Assembly: GCA_030640625.1 (NCBI GenBank)
Contig: DAOWJB010000060.1
Span: 1 to 34,492 of the forward strand
Origin: Bacteroides sp.
GTDB taxonomy: Bacteria > Bacteroidota > Bacteroidia > Bacteroidales > SM23-62
Length of the DNA stretch: 34,492 nucleotides
Reading direction: 5' to 3'
Of the stretch, positions 9,357 to 18,259 are shown piece by piece; within the stretch, counting starts at the first letter, position 1; each line of letters starts with the position of its first letter. Under the pieces are notes generated by a model. That model was not told the DNA's origin and made no database searches. It was given only the letters and a program-made list of their open reading frames with translations. Both the position numbers and the translations under genes were made by a program.

Positions 9357-10514
9357 TTATACCTCCTTTGCTCCGTCACCAACTTCACCCAGGTAGAAAT
9401 CAGGTTTGAGTCCGGTTTTGGCATGATACGCACTACCAACCTCGGTAATGAAACGGTCGATGGCATCTTTATGTACCAGGCTTACGGTACAACCACCGAA
9501 CCCGGCACCTGTCATCCGGGATCCCATCACCCCTTCCACCTTGCGGGCTTCATCCACAAGCGTGTCCAGTTCAATGCCGGTAACTTCATAATCATCCCGC
9601 AGGGAATCATGGGACGCATTCATCATTTCTCCGAACAGTGCCAGGTCAGATTCTTTGAGCGCCTTGACAGCATCAAGTACACGCTGATTTTCCGATACCA
9701 CATGGTGGGCCCGCCTCCTCACTGTTTCATCCGGAATGAGATGTTGCAGGTCAAGAAACCTGGAGAAAGTCAATTCTCCGAGGAAGGAAACCGGTTCAGT
9801 CCTGGCAATTGACTCAACAGAGCTTTCACATTCCGAACGGCGCTCATTGTATTTGGAATCTGTCAGTCCCCTGCGTTTATTGGTATTGGAGATAACGATT
9901 TTATATTCGCCCAGGACAAGGGGCACCTGTTCATAATCCAGGGTGGCACAGTCAAGGTATACTGCATGGTCGGTTTTGCCCATTCCGGAAGCAAACTGAT
10001 CCATAATGCCACAGTTAACCCCAACAAATTCATTCTCTGCTTTCTGGCCTATCTTAATCAGGTCAATCATATTGAGTTGCATATTATACAGTGCATTCAT
10101 AGCCACAGCGGTTACCATCTCAATACTGGCTGAGGATGAAAGTCCGGCTGCATTTGGTACATCACCCGAAAAAAGCAAATCCATTCCTTTCATCTGGAAT
10201 CCTCGCTTTACCAGCTGGTCCATCACCCCGAGGGGATAGTTCACCCATTTTTTATCCTGCCGGGCAAATCCTTCAGCAGGTACACTACAGCGCTGATCGA
10301 AGTTGGTGGTGGCAAAATTGATCTGGTCCGATCCATTTAACCGGACAGCCAGGTATGTTCCGTATTGCAGGGCGCAGGGAAAAACATAGCCACCGTTATA
10401 ATCAGTGTGTTCTCCTATCAGATTCACCCTTCCGGGAGCAAAAAAGGTTCGGCAAACCTGATCCTTTTTGGTATATAGTTCAAAAAATTTCTCATGTAGT
10501 GACTGAACGTCCAT
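9357..10514 (-). CDS. galK: Galactokinase
   Basis: FAPGRVNLIGEHTDYNGGYVFPCAL, GLSSSASIEM, GVNCGIMDQFAS, GSRMTGAGFGGCTVSLV. Confidence 0.97.
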   Translation of the reverse strand: MDVQSLHEKFFELYTKKDQVCRTFFAPGRVNLIGEHTDYNGGYVFPCALQYGTYLAVRLNGSDQINFATTNFDQRCSVPAEGFARQDKKWVNYPLGVMDQLVKRGFQMKGMDLLFSGDVPNAAGLSSSASIEMVTAVAMNALYNMQLNMIDLIKIGQKAENEFVGVNCGIMDQFASGMGKTDHAVYLDCATLDYEQVPLVLGEYKIVISNTNKRRGLTDSKYNERRSECESSVESIARTEPVSFLGELTFSRFLDLQHLIPDETVRRRAHHVVSENQRVLDAVKALKESDLALFGEMMNASHDSLRDDYEVTGIELDTLVDEARKVEGVMGSRMTGAGFGGCTVSLVHKDAIDRFITEVGSAYHAKTGLKPDFYLGEVGDGAKEV

Positions 10515-10629
10515 AATTAAGTCGTTTTAAAGTCAGAGAAACAAATGTAGTAAAAAAACAAGCAAACCTTAGAGAGCAGAAACCGTACCAGGCACCATTA
10601 AATCAGCAACAGATTCACTGAGAAAAATC

Positions 10630-10638
10630 TATCTTTGC
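10630..10638 (+). promoter_or_regulatory. Possible -7 element upstream of the PAP2/GT block
   Basis: TATCTTTGC matches TAnnTTTGC; no good -33 TTTG at the expected distance. Confidence 0.35.
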
Positions 10639-10675
10639 TATTTATCGAATACAGATTTGAAATGGTGGGATTACA

Positions 10676-11335
10676 ATGTTCAGGATAATCAGGGATAACA
10701 GTCTGGGTTTTGTTTTGTATGCTGTATTGCTATTTGCGGGATTTTTACTGGTGGCAGCAGTGCCAAGGCTGGAATTGCATGTTTTACTGAACAGCGGCCA
10801 TACCAGATCACTGGATATATTCTTCAGGCAGCTCACGCTGCTTGGGAATGGCTGGTTTGCAGTTATTTTTTCGATGCTGTTCCTCTTTATCCGGTTCAGG
10901 TTTTTTTTTATGTTGATTTTGTCATACAGTGTATCCGGACTGATGGCACAATTCCTGAAAAGGGTAATATTTCCGGATGTGCTGAGGCCGGCAGCATTCC
11001 TGGATCAGATGCCCGGACTGGACCTGGTGCCTGGGGTTGATCTGCATCATACCTTAAGCTTTCCCTCAGGGCATACTACCACCGTCTTCGCTATCCTGCT
11101 GCTGACCGGATTCATTCTCAACAGAAAATATGCAGTATTTGGATTGATGTTTCTGGCCTGGCTGGCAGGAATGTCAAGGGTTTACCTGTCCCAGCATTTC
11201 CTGATCGATGTTTTGGGAGGATCCATCCTCGGAGTTTTTTCAGCTTTGTTTTTTTATTGGTATTTTAGAAAATCAAAATCTTCATGGCTTGACCAATCAT
11301 TGACAGGTATAGCAAGGAGGAAAATTTACAAATAA
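10676..11335 (+). CDS. PAP2-family membrane phosphatase
   Basis: KRVIFPDVLRP, FPSGHTTTVFAI, SRVYLSQHFLIDVLGG, multiple TM segments. Confidence 0.9.
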   Translation: MFRIIRDNSLGFVLYAVLLFAGFLLVAAVPRLELHVLLNSGHTRSLDIFFRQLTLLGNGWFAVIFSMLFLFIRFRFFFMLILSYSVSGLMAQFLKRVIFPDVLRPAAFLDQMPGLDLVPGVDLHHTLSFPSGHTTTVFAILLLTGFILNRKYAVFGLMFLAWLAGMSRVYLSQHFLIDVLGGSILGVFSALFFYWYFRKSKSSWLDQSLTGIARRKIYK

Positions 11336-11338
11336 GAA

Positions 11339-13015
11339 GTGCTCAAAGAACGGCCCATCATTACTGAAATACTGATCGCACTTGGCGCGCTGGTATTGTT
11401 TGTTCCTTTCCTGGGTGGGGTTCACCTGTTCGACTGGGACGAGATTAACTTTGCCGAATCTGCCAGGGAGATGATCCTGACAGGTAACTTTCTTACCGTA
11501 CATATTGACTTTGAACCATTCTACCAGAAACCCCCACTCTTTATCTGGATGCAGGTATTGTCCATGAAGCTCTTCGGGATCAATGAATTTGCAGCCAGGT
11601 TTCCGAATGTGATCTGCGGAATGATCACCCTGGTGGTTCTTTACCGGACCGGGAGGAGGATCTACGACACCGGGTTTGCATGGTTCTGGGTACTCAGCTA
11701 CATCGGTACCATACTGCCTTTTTTGTATTTCAAATCAGGCATTATAGATCCCTGGTTCAACCTTTTTATCTTCACATCCCTGCTGAATCTGATCCGCTTT
11801 CTGGATGCAGAAAGAGGTGAAAAACGCTGGCAAAACCTGGTTCTTTCCGCTGTTCTTCTTGGAATGGCCAACCTGACCAAGGGTCCCGTTTCCCTCTTAC
11901 TGTTTGGCTTGACCGTAGGTGTATTCTGGGCCGTAAACAAATTCAGGTTAAGGATCCTGTGGAGTGAGATCCTCCTATTTCTGCTCATGCTCGTAATGGT
12001 TGGCGGTTTATGGTTCTTTATTCAGGTAGCCATTGGGAACTTCAGCGTGATCCTTGATTTTATCCGGTATCAGATACAGCTTCTCAGAACTGAAGACTCC
12101 GGTCATGGCGGATTTCTGTTCTACCATTTTGTCGTTTTGTTAGCAGGCGTATTTCCGGTTTCAGTTTTTGCACTCAAGGCATTTCGCAGGAGCTATTATG
12201 ATGCCAATTCCCAGAAACGCTTTAAACGCTGGATGATCATTCTTTTCTGGGTGGTCCTGCTTATCTTTTCACTGGTGAAAACAAAAATCGTTCACTATTC
12301 GTCCCTCTGCTACCTGCCTTTAACTTTCCTTGGAACCTACGTGATCTATAAGATCATTCACGAGAGGATAAAGAATTACCGTTGGCTGAATATCATTTAT
12401 GCAGTGCTTGGCATGATCATCGGGCTTGCATTTGCCATCATCCCCATACTTGCATCAAGAATAGATGATATCCTGGCATTGGGATATTTCCCGGACCCGT
12501 TTACCCAGGCGAATTTAAAAGCAGATGTTTATTGGAGTGGTTTCGAGGGACTGATCGGGCTGCTGTTCATTCTCGGGATCATTACAAGCCTTGTCCTGCT
12601 GAGGAAAAATAAAAAAATCGCATACTATGCCATGCTTCTCAATGTAACCCTTTTCATAAACCTTGCCTTGTTTTTCACAGCCGGGAAAATTGAGGGTTAT
12701 TCACAGCATGCACTGATCGAATTCTGCAAAGAAAGAAAGGGGGAGGATGGCTATGTACATACCCTGGGAATGAAAAGTTATGCACATTTGTTTTATACGG
12801 CCAAGCCCGTCCCTGAAAATGAGCAATCCCAGGATCTTGACTGGTTACTCAAAGGAAAAATTGACAAGCCGGCGTATTTTATTTTACGCAGTAAAACCCT
12901 GGAGCACTTCCAGCAATCGAATCCTGAACTGAACCTGCTTTACGAGAAGAATGGATTTTCCTTTTGCATACGGGAACCTGGTAATGATAACGGTAATAGA
13001 GTAACATATGATTAA
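11339..13015 (+). CDS. GT39 / ArnT-PMT-like polytopic glycosyltransferase
   Basis: GTG start; FDWDEINFAESAREMILTGNFLTVHIDFEPFYQKPPLFIWMQ is the N-terminal acidic-motif loop of the ArnT/PMT fold; ~12 hydrophobic segments. Confidence 0.9.
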   Translation: MLKERPIITEILIALGALVLFVPFLGGVHLFDWDEINFAESAREMILTGNFLTVHIDFEPFYQKPPLFIWMQVLSMKLFGINEFAARFPNVICGMITLVVLYRTGRRIYDTGFAWFWVLSYIGTILPFLYFKSGIIDPWFNLFIFTSLLNLIRFLDAERGEKRWQNLVLSAVLLGMANLTKGPVSLLLFGLTVGVFWAVNKFRLRILWSEILLFLLMLVMVGGLWFFIQVAIGNFSVILDFIRYQIQLLRTEDSGHGGFLFYHFVVLLAGVFPVSVFALKAFRRSYYDANSQKRFKRWMIILFWVVLLIFSLVKTKIVHYSSLCYLPLTFLGTYVIYKIIHERIKNYRWLNIIYAVLGMIIGLAFAIIPILASRIDDILALGYFPDPFTQANLKADVYWSGFEGLIGLLFILGIITSLVLLRKNKKIAYYAMLLNVTLFINLALFFTAGKIEGYSQHALIEFCKERKGEDGYVHTLGMKSYAHLFYTAKPVPENEQSQDLDWLLKGKIDKPAYFILRSKTLEHFQQSNPELNLLYEKNGFSFCIREPGNDNGNRVTYD

Positions 13016-13751
13016 AGATAGAAGGATAGCCGTAGTTATGCCTGCCTATAATGCAGAGAGGACCCTGGAAGCTACGTTCAGGGAGATCCCCTTTGATATT
13101 GTGGATCACGTTATCCTGGTCGATGATAAGAGCAGTGATCAAACGGTAAAGGTGGCAAGGGGCATGGGCATAAAGCATATCATAGAACACGATGAAAACA
13201 AAGGTTATGGAGGAAATCAGAAGACCTGTTATTTGACTGCACTTGATCTCAAAGCTGATATTGTTGTGATGCTTCATCCTGATTACCAGTATGATCCGAG
13301 ATTGATCCATTCCATGTGCTACCTGATTGCGAACGGTGTTTACGAGGTAGTCCTTGGTTCCCGGATCCTGGGCAGGGGAGCATTGAAAGGCGGGATGCCC
13401 CTGTATAAGTATATTGCTAACCGTTTTCTGACACTGTTCCAGAATTTTCTTACCAGGCAGAAATTATCAGAATATCATACAGGCTACCGTGCTTTCTCGG
13501 CCAATGTCCTGCAGGGGATAAATTTTCAGGTAAATTCTGATGATTTTGTATTTGATAACCAAATGCTGGCCCAGATCTTTTATGCCGGATTTGAAATTGC
13601 AGAAATTACCTGCCCGACCAAGTATTTTAAAGAAGCATCATCCATTAATATCAAAAGAAGTATCAGATATGGACTGGGGGTCATGGGTGTCTCCATCCGT
13701 TATTTTCTTGCGAAGACGGGAATTGTTAAAAGCAAAATATTCATCAATTAA
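13008..13751 (+). CDS. GT2 glycosyltransferase (DPM1/polyprenyl-phosphate-sugar-synthase-like)
   Basis: IAVVMPAYNAERTLEATFREIP, ILVDDKSSDQTV, NKGYGGNQKT, MLHPDYQYDP, GYRAFS; overlaps the end of the GT39 gene by 8 bp. Confidence 0.92.
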   Translation: MIKDRRIAVVMPAYNAERTLEATFREIPFDIVDHVILVDDKSSDQTVKVARGMGIKHIIEHDENKGYGGNQKTCYLTALDLKADIVVMLHPDYQYDPRLIHSMCYLIANGVYEVVLGSRILGRGALKGGMPLYKYIANRFLTLFQNFLTRQKLSEYHTGYRAFSANVLQGINFQVNSDDFVFDNQMLAQIFYAGFEIAEITCPTKYFKEASSINIKRSIRYGLGVMGVSIRYFLAKTGIVKSKIFIN

Positions 13752-13764
13752 AGTAGATATCACT

Positions 13765-14760
13765 GTGATCATTCGTACAAAATCCTATCCAAGGGCAGCA
13801 TTGCTGGGAAATCCCTCGGATGGCTACTATGGCAAAACCATTGCCTTTCTTTTTAAGAATTTCTCTGCCAATGTGATCCTGTATGAGACACCTGAGCTGG
13901 AGATACTGCCGGCTGATTATGATTCAAATGTATTCGATAGCATCTCAGAGCTGAACGAAGATGTAGTATTATTTGGTTATTACGGTGGCATACGGCTTCT
14001 AAAGGCAGCGGTTAAACGGTTCTATGATTATTGCATGAAGGAAGAAATCAAACTCCATAATCGAAATTTCACCCTGCGGTATTCTTCGGATATTCCTTAC
14101 CGGCTTGGACTGGCAGGGTCAAGTGCGATCATTACAGCATGCATCAGAGCCCTCATGGAATATTACCAGGTTGAGATCGAACCATACAAAATGGCCAACC
14201 TTGTCCTGTCGGTTGAAACAGATGAACTGGGTATTGGAGCCGGACTCCAGGACAGGGTAGCCCAGGCCTATGAGGTACCTGTGTTTATGGATTTCAACAG
14301 GGAGATCATGGAATCACGGGGCTACGGCATTTATGAACCCATTGAAAGAAAATATCTGAAAAACCTGTATATCGCCTATCAGAATGATCTTTCAGAAGGT
14401 TCTGAGGTGGTTCATAATGATTTCAGGGAACGATATAACTTTGGTGTCAGGGAGGTAGTGGATGCCATTGACAGCTGGGCTAATATCACCATCCGGGGCA
14501 AACAGGCCCTGGAGTCAGGAGACAGAGAGGGACTGAAACAGCTGATTGATGAGAATTTTAATCTGAGGAAATCCGTTATGAATATCAGCAACAAAAACAT
14601 TGATATGGTGGAACTTGCCAGATCAACCGGTGCCTCCGCCAAATTCACCGGTTCCGGTGGAGCCATTATCGGTACTTTTGAGGACGAGAATACATATGAG
14701 CGCCTGAAGGAAAAACTGGGTAAAAACAATATAGCAACCATTAAACCAGAAATTTTATAA
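13765..14760 (+). CDS. GHMP kinase, glucuronokinase-like
   Basis: RAALLGNPSDGYYGKTI, FGYYGGIRLLKAAVKRFYDYCMKEEIKLHNRNFTLRYSSDIPYRLGLAGSSAIITA, LGIGAGLQDRVAQAY, AKFTGSGGAIIG. Start placed at GTG 13765, after the GT2 stop; the supplied ORF start (13540) lies inside GT2 in another frame. Confidence 0.85.
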   Translation: MIIRTKSYPRAALLGNPSDGYYGKTIAFLFKNFSANVILYETPELEILPADYDSNVFDSISELNEDVVLFGYYGGIRLLKAAVKRFYDYCMKEEIKLHNRNFTLRYSSDIPYRLGLAGSSAIITACIRALMEYYQVEIEPYKMANLVLSVETDELGIGAGLQDRVAQAYEVPVFMDFNREIMESRGYGIYEPIERKYLKNLYIAYQNDLSEGSEVVHNDFRERYNFGVREVVDAIDSWANITIRGKQALESGDREGLKQLIDENFNLRKSVMNISNKNIDMVELARSTGASAKFTGSGGAIIGTFEDENTYERLKEKLGKNNIATIKPEIL

Positions 14761-14772
14761 GCAGTTCACATC

Positions 14773-15648
14773 ATGTTCAGAATTAATAAAGCAGTTATCC
14801 CGGCCGCCGGGTTCGGAATACGTTTTCTTCCTGCGACCAAATCACAGCCCAAAGAGATGCTTCCCATAGTCGATAAGCCCACCATCCAATATGTGGTAGA
14901 AGAGGCTGTCGAGGCTGGTATTACTGATATCCTGATGATCATAGGAAAAGGTAAAAGGGCCATTGAAGAGCATTTTGACAGGAACATGGAACTCGAATAC
15001 CAGCTGGAAGAAAAGAAACAATACGAATTGCTCGAGGAGATACGCTCCATTACCCAGCTGGCGGATATTCATTTCATCTGGCAGAAAGAATTAAGCGGGC
15101 TGGGTGATGCGATCAGGTATGCCCGCCATCATGTTAATAACGAGCCTTTTGCCATCCTGCTGGGCGATACGCTGATAGATAGCAGTTTTGGATCTGTCAC
15201 CAGGCAACTGATCGAGGTATTCAGAAAATACAAAGGTTCTGTCGTGGCCCTGGAAGAAGTTGACCGGGAGATGGTAAGCAGATATGGGATTATTGACGGA
15301 TCGGAGGTTGAAGAAAATGTTTTCAAAGTTTCAGACTTCATTGAAAAACCATCTGTCGAGGAATCCCCATCGAACCTGGCCATTGCCTCAAGATATATCT
15401 TCACCCCTGATATCTTTAATTACCTGCAACGTGTACAACCTGGCAAGAATAATGAGATCCAGCTGACAGATGCCATGCATTTGATGCTGCAGGATCATCA
15501 GATGTACGGTTTGAAATTTGACGGTATCAGGTATGATATAGGTAACAAACTGGATTTCTTGAAAACGAATGTGATCTATGGTTCGAAAAGAGAGGACCTG
15601 GGTGCTGATTTCCTTGTGTGGCTGAAACAATTTGTTGATAATCAATAA
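14773..15648 (+). CDS. galU: UTP--sugar-1-phosphate uridylyltransferase (GalU family)
   Basis: KAVIPAAGFGIRFLPATKSQPKEMLPIVDKPTIQYVVEEAVEAGI, LLGDTL, EIQLTDAMHLML, RYDIGNKLDFLKTNV. Confidence 0.93.
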   Translation: MFRINKAVIPAAGFGIRFLPATKSQPKEMLPIVDKPTIQYVVEEAVEAGITDILMIIGKGKRAIEEHFDRNMELEYQLEEKKQYELLEEIRSITQLADIHFIWQKELSGLGDAIRYARHHVNNEPFAILLGDTLIDSSFGSVTRQLIEVFRKYKGSVVALEEVDREMVSRYGIIDGSEVEENVFKVSDFIEKPSVEESPSNLAIASRYIFTPDIFNYLQRVQPGKNNEIQLTDAMHLMLQDHQMYGLKFDGIRYDIGNKLDFLKTNVIYGSKREDLGADFLVWLKQFVDNQ

Positions 15649-15653
15649 TTCCC

Positions 15654-15678
15654 GGTTTTAGCAAAAAACCTTATTTTT
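15654..15678 (+). terminator. Possible weak intrinsic terminator after galU
   Basis: GGTTTT (15654-15659) / AAAACC (15665-15670) followed by TTATTTTT; stem low in GC. Confidence 0.4.
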
Positions 15679-15703
15679 AAATAATCAATCAATAAACGCT
15701 ATT

Positions 15704-17068
15704 ATGAAGAAGACACTTAAAATCCTGAATGGAATGCTTATTATGGCTCTATTCATTGCTTCCTGTGTGACAGAACCCTGGACACCCCTGTTCAATCCCA
15801 ATAACCTGGATGATTTCACACAGCTGGGTGGCGAGGCTATTTATGAATTGGAGGATGGCGTGATCATCGGGACAACGGTAGCCAGTACCCCAAATAGTTT
15901 CCTGAGTACGAAAGAGATGTATGGAGATTTTATCCTCGAATTCAAGGTCATGGTTGACACCCTGTTAAATTCTGGTGTCCAGATCCGCAGTAATTCCTAT
16001 CTCAACGGAAGGGTGCATGGATACCAGGTGGAGATTGATCCATCACCCAGGGCTTATAGTGCTGGTATATATGATGAGGCACGAAGAGCCTGGTTGCATG
16101 ATCTTTCGGAAAACGAGGCCGGCAGGAAGGCATTTAAGAATGGGAAATGGAACCTGTACCGGGTAGAGGCCATTGGCAATACTATCAAGACCTGGATAAA
16201 TGGGGTCATGTGTGCCAACCTGGTGGACGAGGCAGACGACAGTGGATTTATTGCCTTTCAGGTTCATAGTGTCAATGCAGAGGAAAATCCTGCGACAGTG
16301 GGTGTGCAGGTGAAATGGAAAAATGTCCGGATCATGACTGAAGACCTGGAAAATTATCGTTTCAGGGGAGAGGATCCCATACCTGCTAAAGAGGTATTAC
16401 TTACGAATCAACTGACAAAAGCCGAAAAAGCCGATGGCTGGGAGATGCTGTTTGATGGTAAGTCCACCGAAAAATGGAGAGCTGCCCACAAAGAAACATT
16501 TCCCGAAAAAGGGTGGACAGTAGAGAATGGCTTGCTGGCATTGCATGCAGAGAGTGGAGGGGAATCCACCGAAGCCGGAGACATTGTTACCCTGGAACAA
16601 TTTTCAGATTTTGAGCTGAACCTGGAATTCAACATCACACCCGGCGCGAACAGCGGAATAAAGTATTTTGTCACAGAAGGGGAAAAGACTGAAGGTTCTG
16701 CCATCGGCCTGGAGTATCAGATACTGGATGATGAGAAGAATGAGGATGCCAGTAATGGCATAGACGGTAACCACACCGTTGCTTCACTTTATGACCTGAT
16801 CCCGGCAGGGGAAAAATATGTCAGGGAACCCGGACAATGGAACATGGTTAGGATCGTCTCCAAAGACCGCAAAGTGGAGCACTGGCTGAACGGAAGGAAA
16901 CAGTTTGAATATGAACGTGGATCAAAGGCATTCAGAGACCTGGTTGCGATCAGTAAGTATAAGGTCTGGGAGAATTTTGGAGAGGCGGATGCCGGATATA
17001 TTCTGCTGCAGGAGCATGGACATGATGTTTTTTTCAGGAATATCAAGATTAAAAGGCTCAAACCTTAA
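15704..17068 (+). CDS. Lipoprotein with two tandem DUF1080 (3-keto-disaccharide hydrolase) domains
   Basis: Lipobox FIASC; first domain WTPLFNPNNLDDFTQLGG...SGVQIRSN...VHGYQVEIDP; second domain WEMLFDGKSTEKWRA...NSGIKYFV...GLEYQILDDE...DLIPAGEKYVREPGQWNMVRIV. Confidence 0.9.
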   Translation: MKKTLKILNGMLIMALFIASCVTEPWTPLFNPNNLDDFTQLGGEAIYELEDGVIIGTTVASTPNSFLSTKEMYGDFILEFKVMVDTLLNSGVQIRSNSYLNGRVHGYQVEIDPSPRAYSAGIYDEARRAWLHDLSENEAGRKAFKNGKWNLYRVEAIGNTIKTWINGVMCANLVDEADDSGFIAFQVHSVNAEENPATVGVQVKWKNVRIMTEDLENYRFRGEDPIPAKEVLLTNQLTKAEKADGWEMLFDGKSTEKWRAAHKETFPEKGWTVENGLLALHAESGGESTEAGDIVTLEQFSDFELNLEFNITPGANSGIKYFVTEGEKTEGSAIGLEYQILDDEKNEDASNGIDGNHTVASLYDLIPAGEKYVREPGQWNMVRIVSKDRKVEHWLNGRKQFEYERGSKAFRDLVAISKYKVWENFGEADAGYILLQEHGHDVFFRNIKIKRLKP

Positions 17069-17087
17069 ATATTAAACAAATCATGTT

Positions 17088-18200
17088 ATGAAGGACACAC
17101 AAAGAATCCAGACAAAACACTTTCAACTGACCCTGCTGATAACTGCCGTGGTAATCCTGGGAAGCTGCGGCTCAAAACAAAAACAGGTAAGCGACGATTC
17201 GGAATCATCCCTTAAGAAGGGGGTGGTCCTGGTTGATTACCGTGAAAAGCATAAGGTGGATATATTTATTGATGGAGATTTGTTTACATCGTACATCTAT
17301 CCCACGGATCTTGAAAAACCTGTCCTGTTTCCCATTCGTGATGCAACGGGGACAATCATCACCCGGGGCTTCCCGCTTGATCCGAGAGAAGGGGAAAGGG
17401 TAGATCATCCCCACCATGTGGGTTTGTGGTTTAATTTCGGTGATGTGAATGGTTATGACTTCTGGAATAATTCAAAAGCCATCCCGGAAGAGAAGAAGGG
17501 GCATTATGGCCGGGTCTTGCACCGGGGCGTAAAACGTGCTGAAAGCCGTGATGACGGGGGCGTACTTGAAATTGCAGCTGACTGGCAGGTGCCGGGTGAG
17601 GAGGACAGATGGCATACCGTACTGCAGGAACAAACCATATTCGAGTTCAGCGGTGATGAAGATACCCGCAGCATAGACCGGATCACCCGTCTGACCGCCC
17701 AGGAAGATCAGGTTGTATTCACCGACAACAAGGAAGGATTGTTTGCTGTACGATTAGACAGGGCATTCGAGTATCCATCAGATAAACCGCAGATCTATAC
17801 GGATACTGATGGCAATCCCACAGCGGTTAAAGTCATGGATAATAAGGGCAAGAACGGTCACTACAGGAATAGCGAAGGGGTGGAAGGAACAGAAGTATGG
17901 GGCAAAAGGGCTGTGTGGACTTCCTTATCATCCAACGTGGGGGATGAGGATATTACCATAGCCATCTTTGATCATCCGGATAACCCGCAACATCCTTCCT
18001 TCTGGCATGCCCGGGGTTATGGATTATTCGCGGTAAATAACCTTGGAGCTGTTGTATTTGATGAAAATAATGAACCATTCAGGTTGGAACTTGCCCCCGG
18101 TGAATCTATCGTTTTCAAACACAGGGTCTATATTACATCCTGGTATCATGCCTCGGATGAGCAGCTGAATACACAGTTTGCCGATTTCAGCAGGAAATAA
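17088..18200 (+). CDS. PmoA-like / DUF6807 family lipoprotein
   Basis: ILGSCGS lipobox; YIYPTDLEKPVLFPIRDATGTIITRGFP, DHPHHVGLWFNFGDVNGYDFWNN, WGKRAVW, HARGYGLFAVN. Confidence 0.85.
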   Translation: MKDTQRIQTKHFQLTLLITAVVILGSCGSKQKQVSDDSESSLKKGVVLVDYREKHKVDIFIDGDLFTSYIYPTDLEKPVLFPIRDATGTIITRGFPLDPREGERVDHPHHVGLWFNFGDVNGYDFWNNSKAIPEEKKGHYGRVLHRGVKRAESRDDGGVLEIAADWQVPGEEDRWHTVLQEQTIFEFSGDEDTRSIDRITRLTAQEDQVVFTDNKEGLFAVRLDRAFEYPSDKPQIYTDTDGNPTAVKVMDNKGKNGHYRNSEGVEGTEVWGKRAVWTSLSSNVGDEDITIAIFDHPDNPQHPSFWHARGYGLFAVNNLGAVVFDENNEPFRLELAPGESIVFKHRVYITSWYHASDEQLNTQFADFSRK

Positions 18201-18259
18201 TATCAGCACAGCAGACCACAAGAAAAATATCCTGGTGGCTTATGATTATTTGTGAGGGG

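Noticed and set aside
9342-9812. 156-aa plus-strand ORF
   Set aside because: Antisense to galK; composition typical of a shadow ORF.
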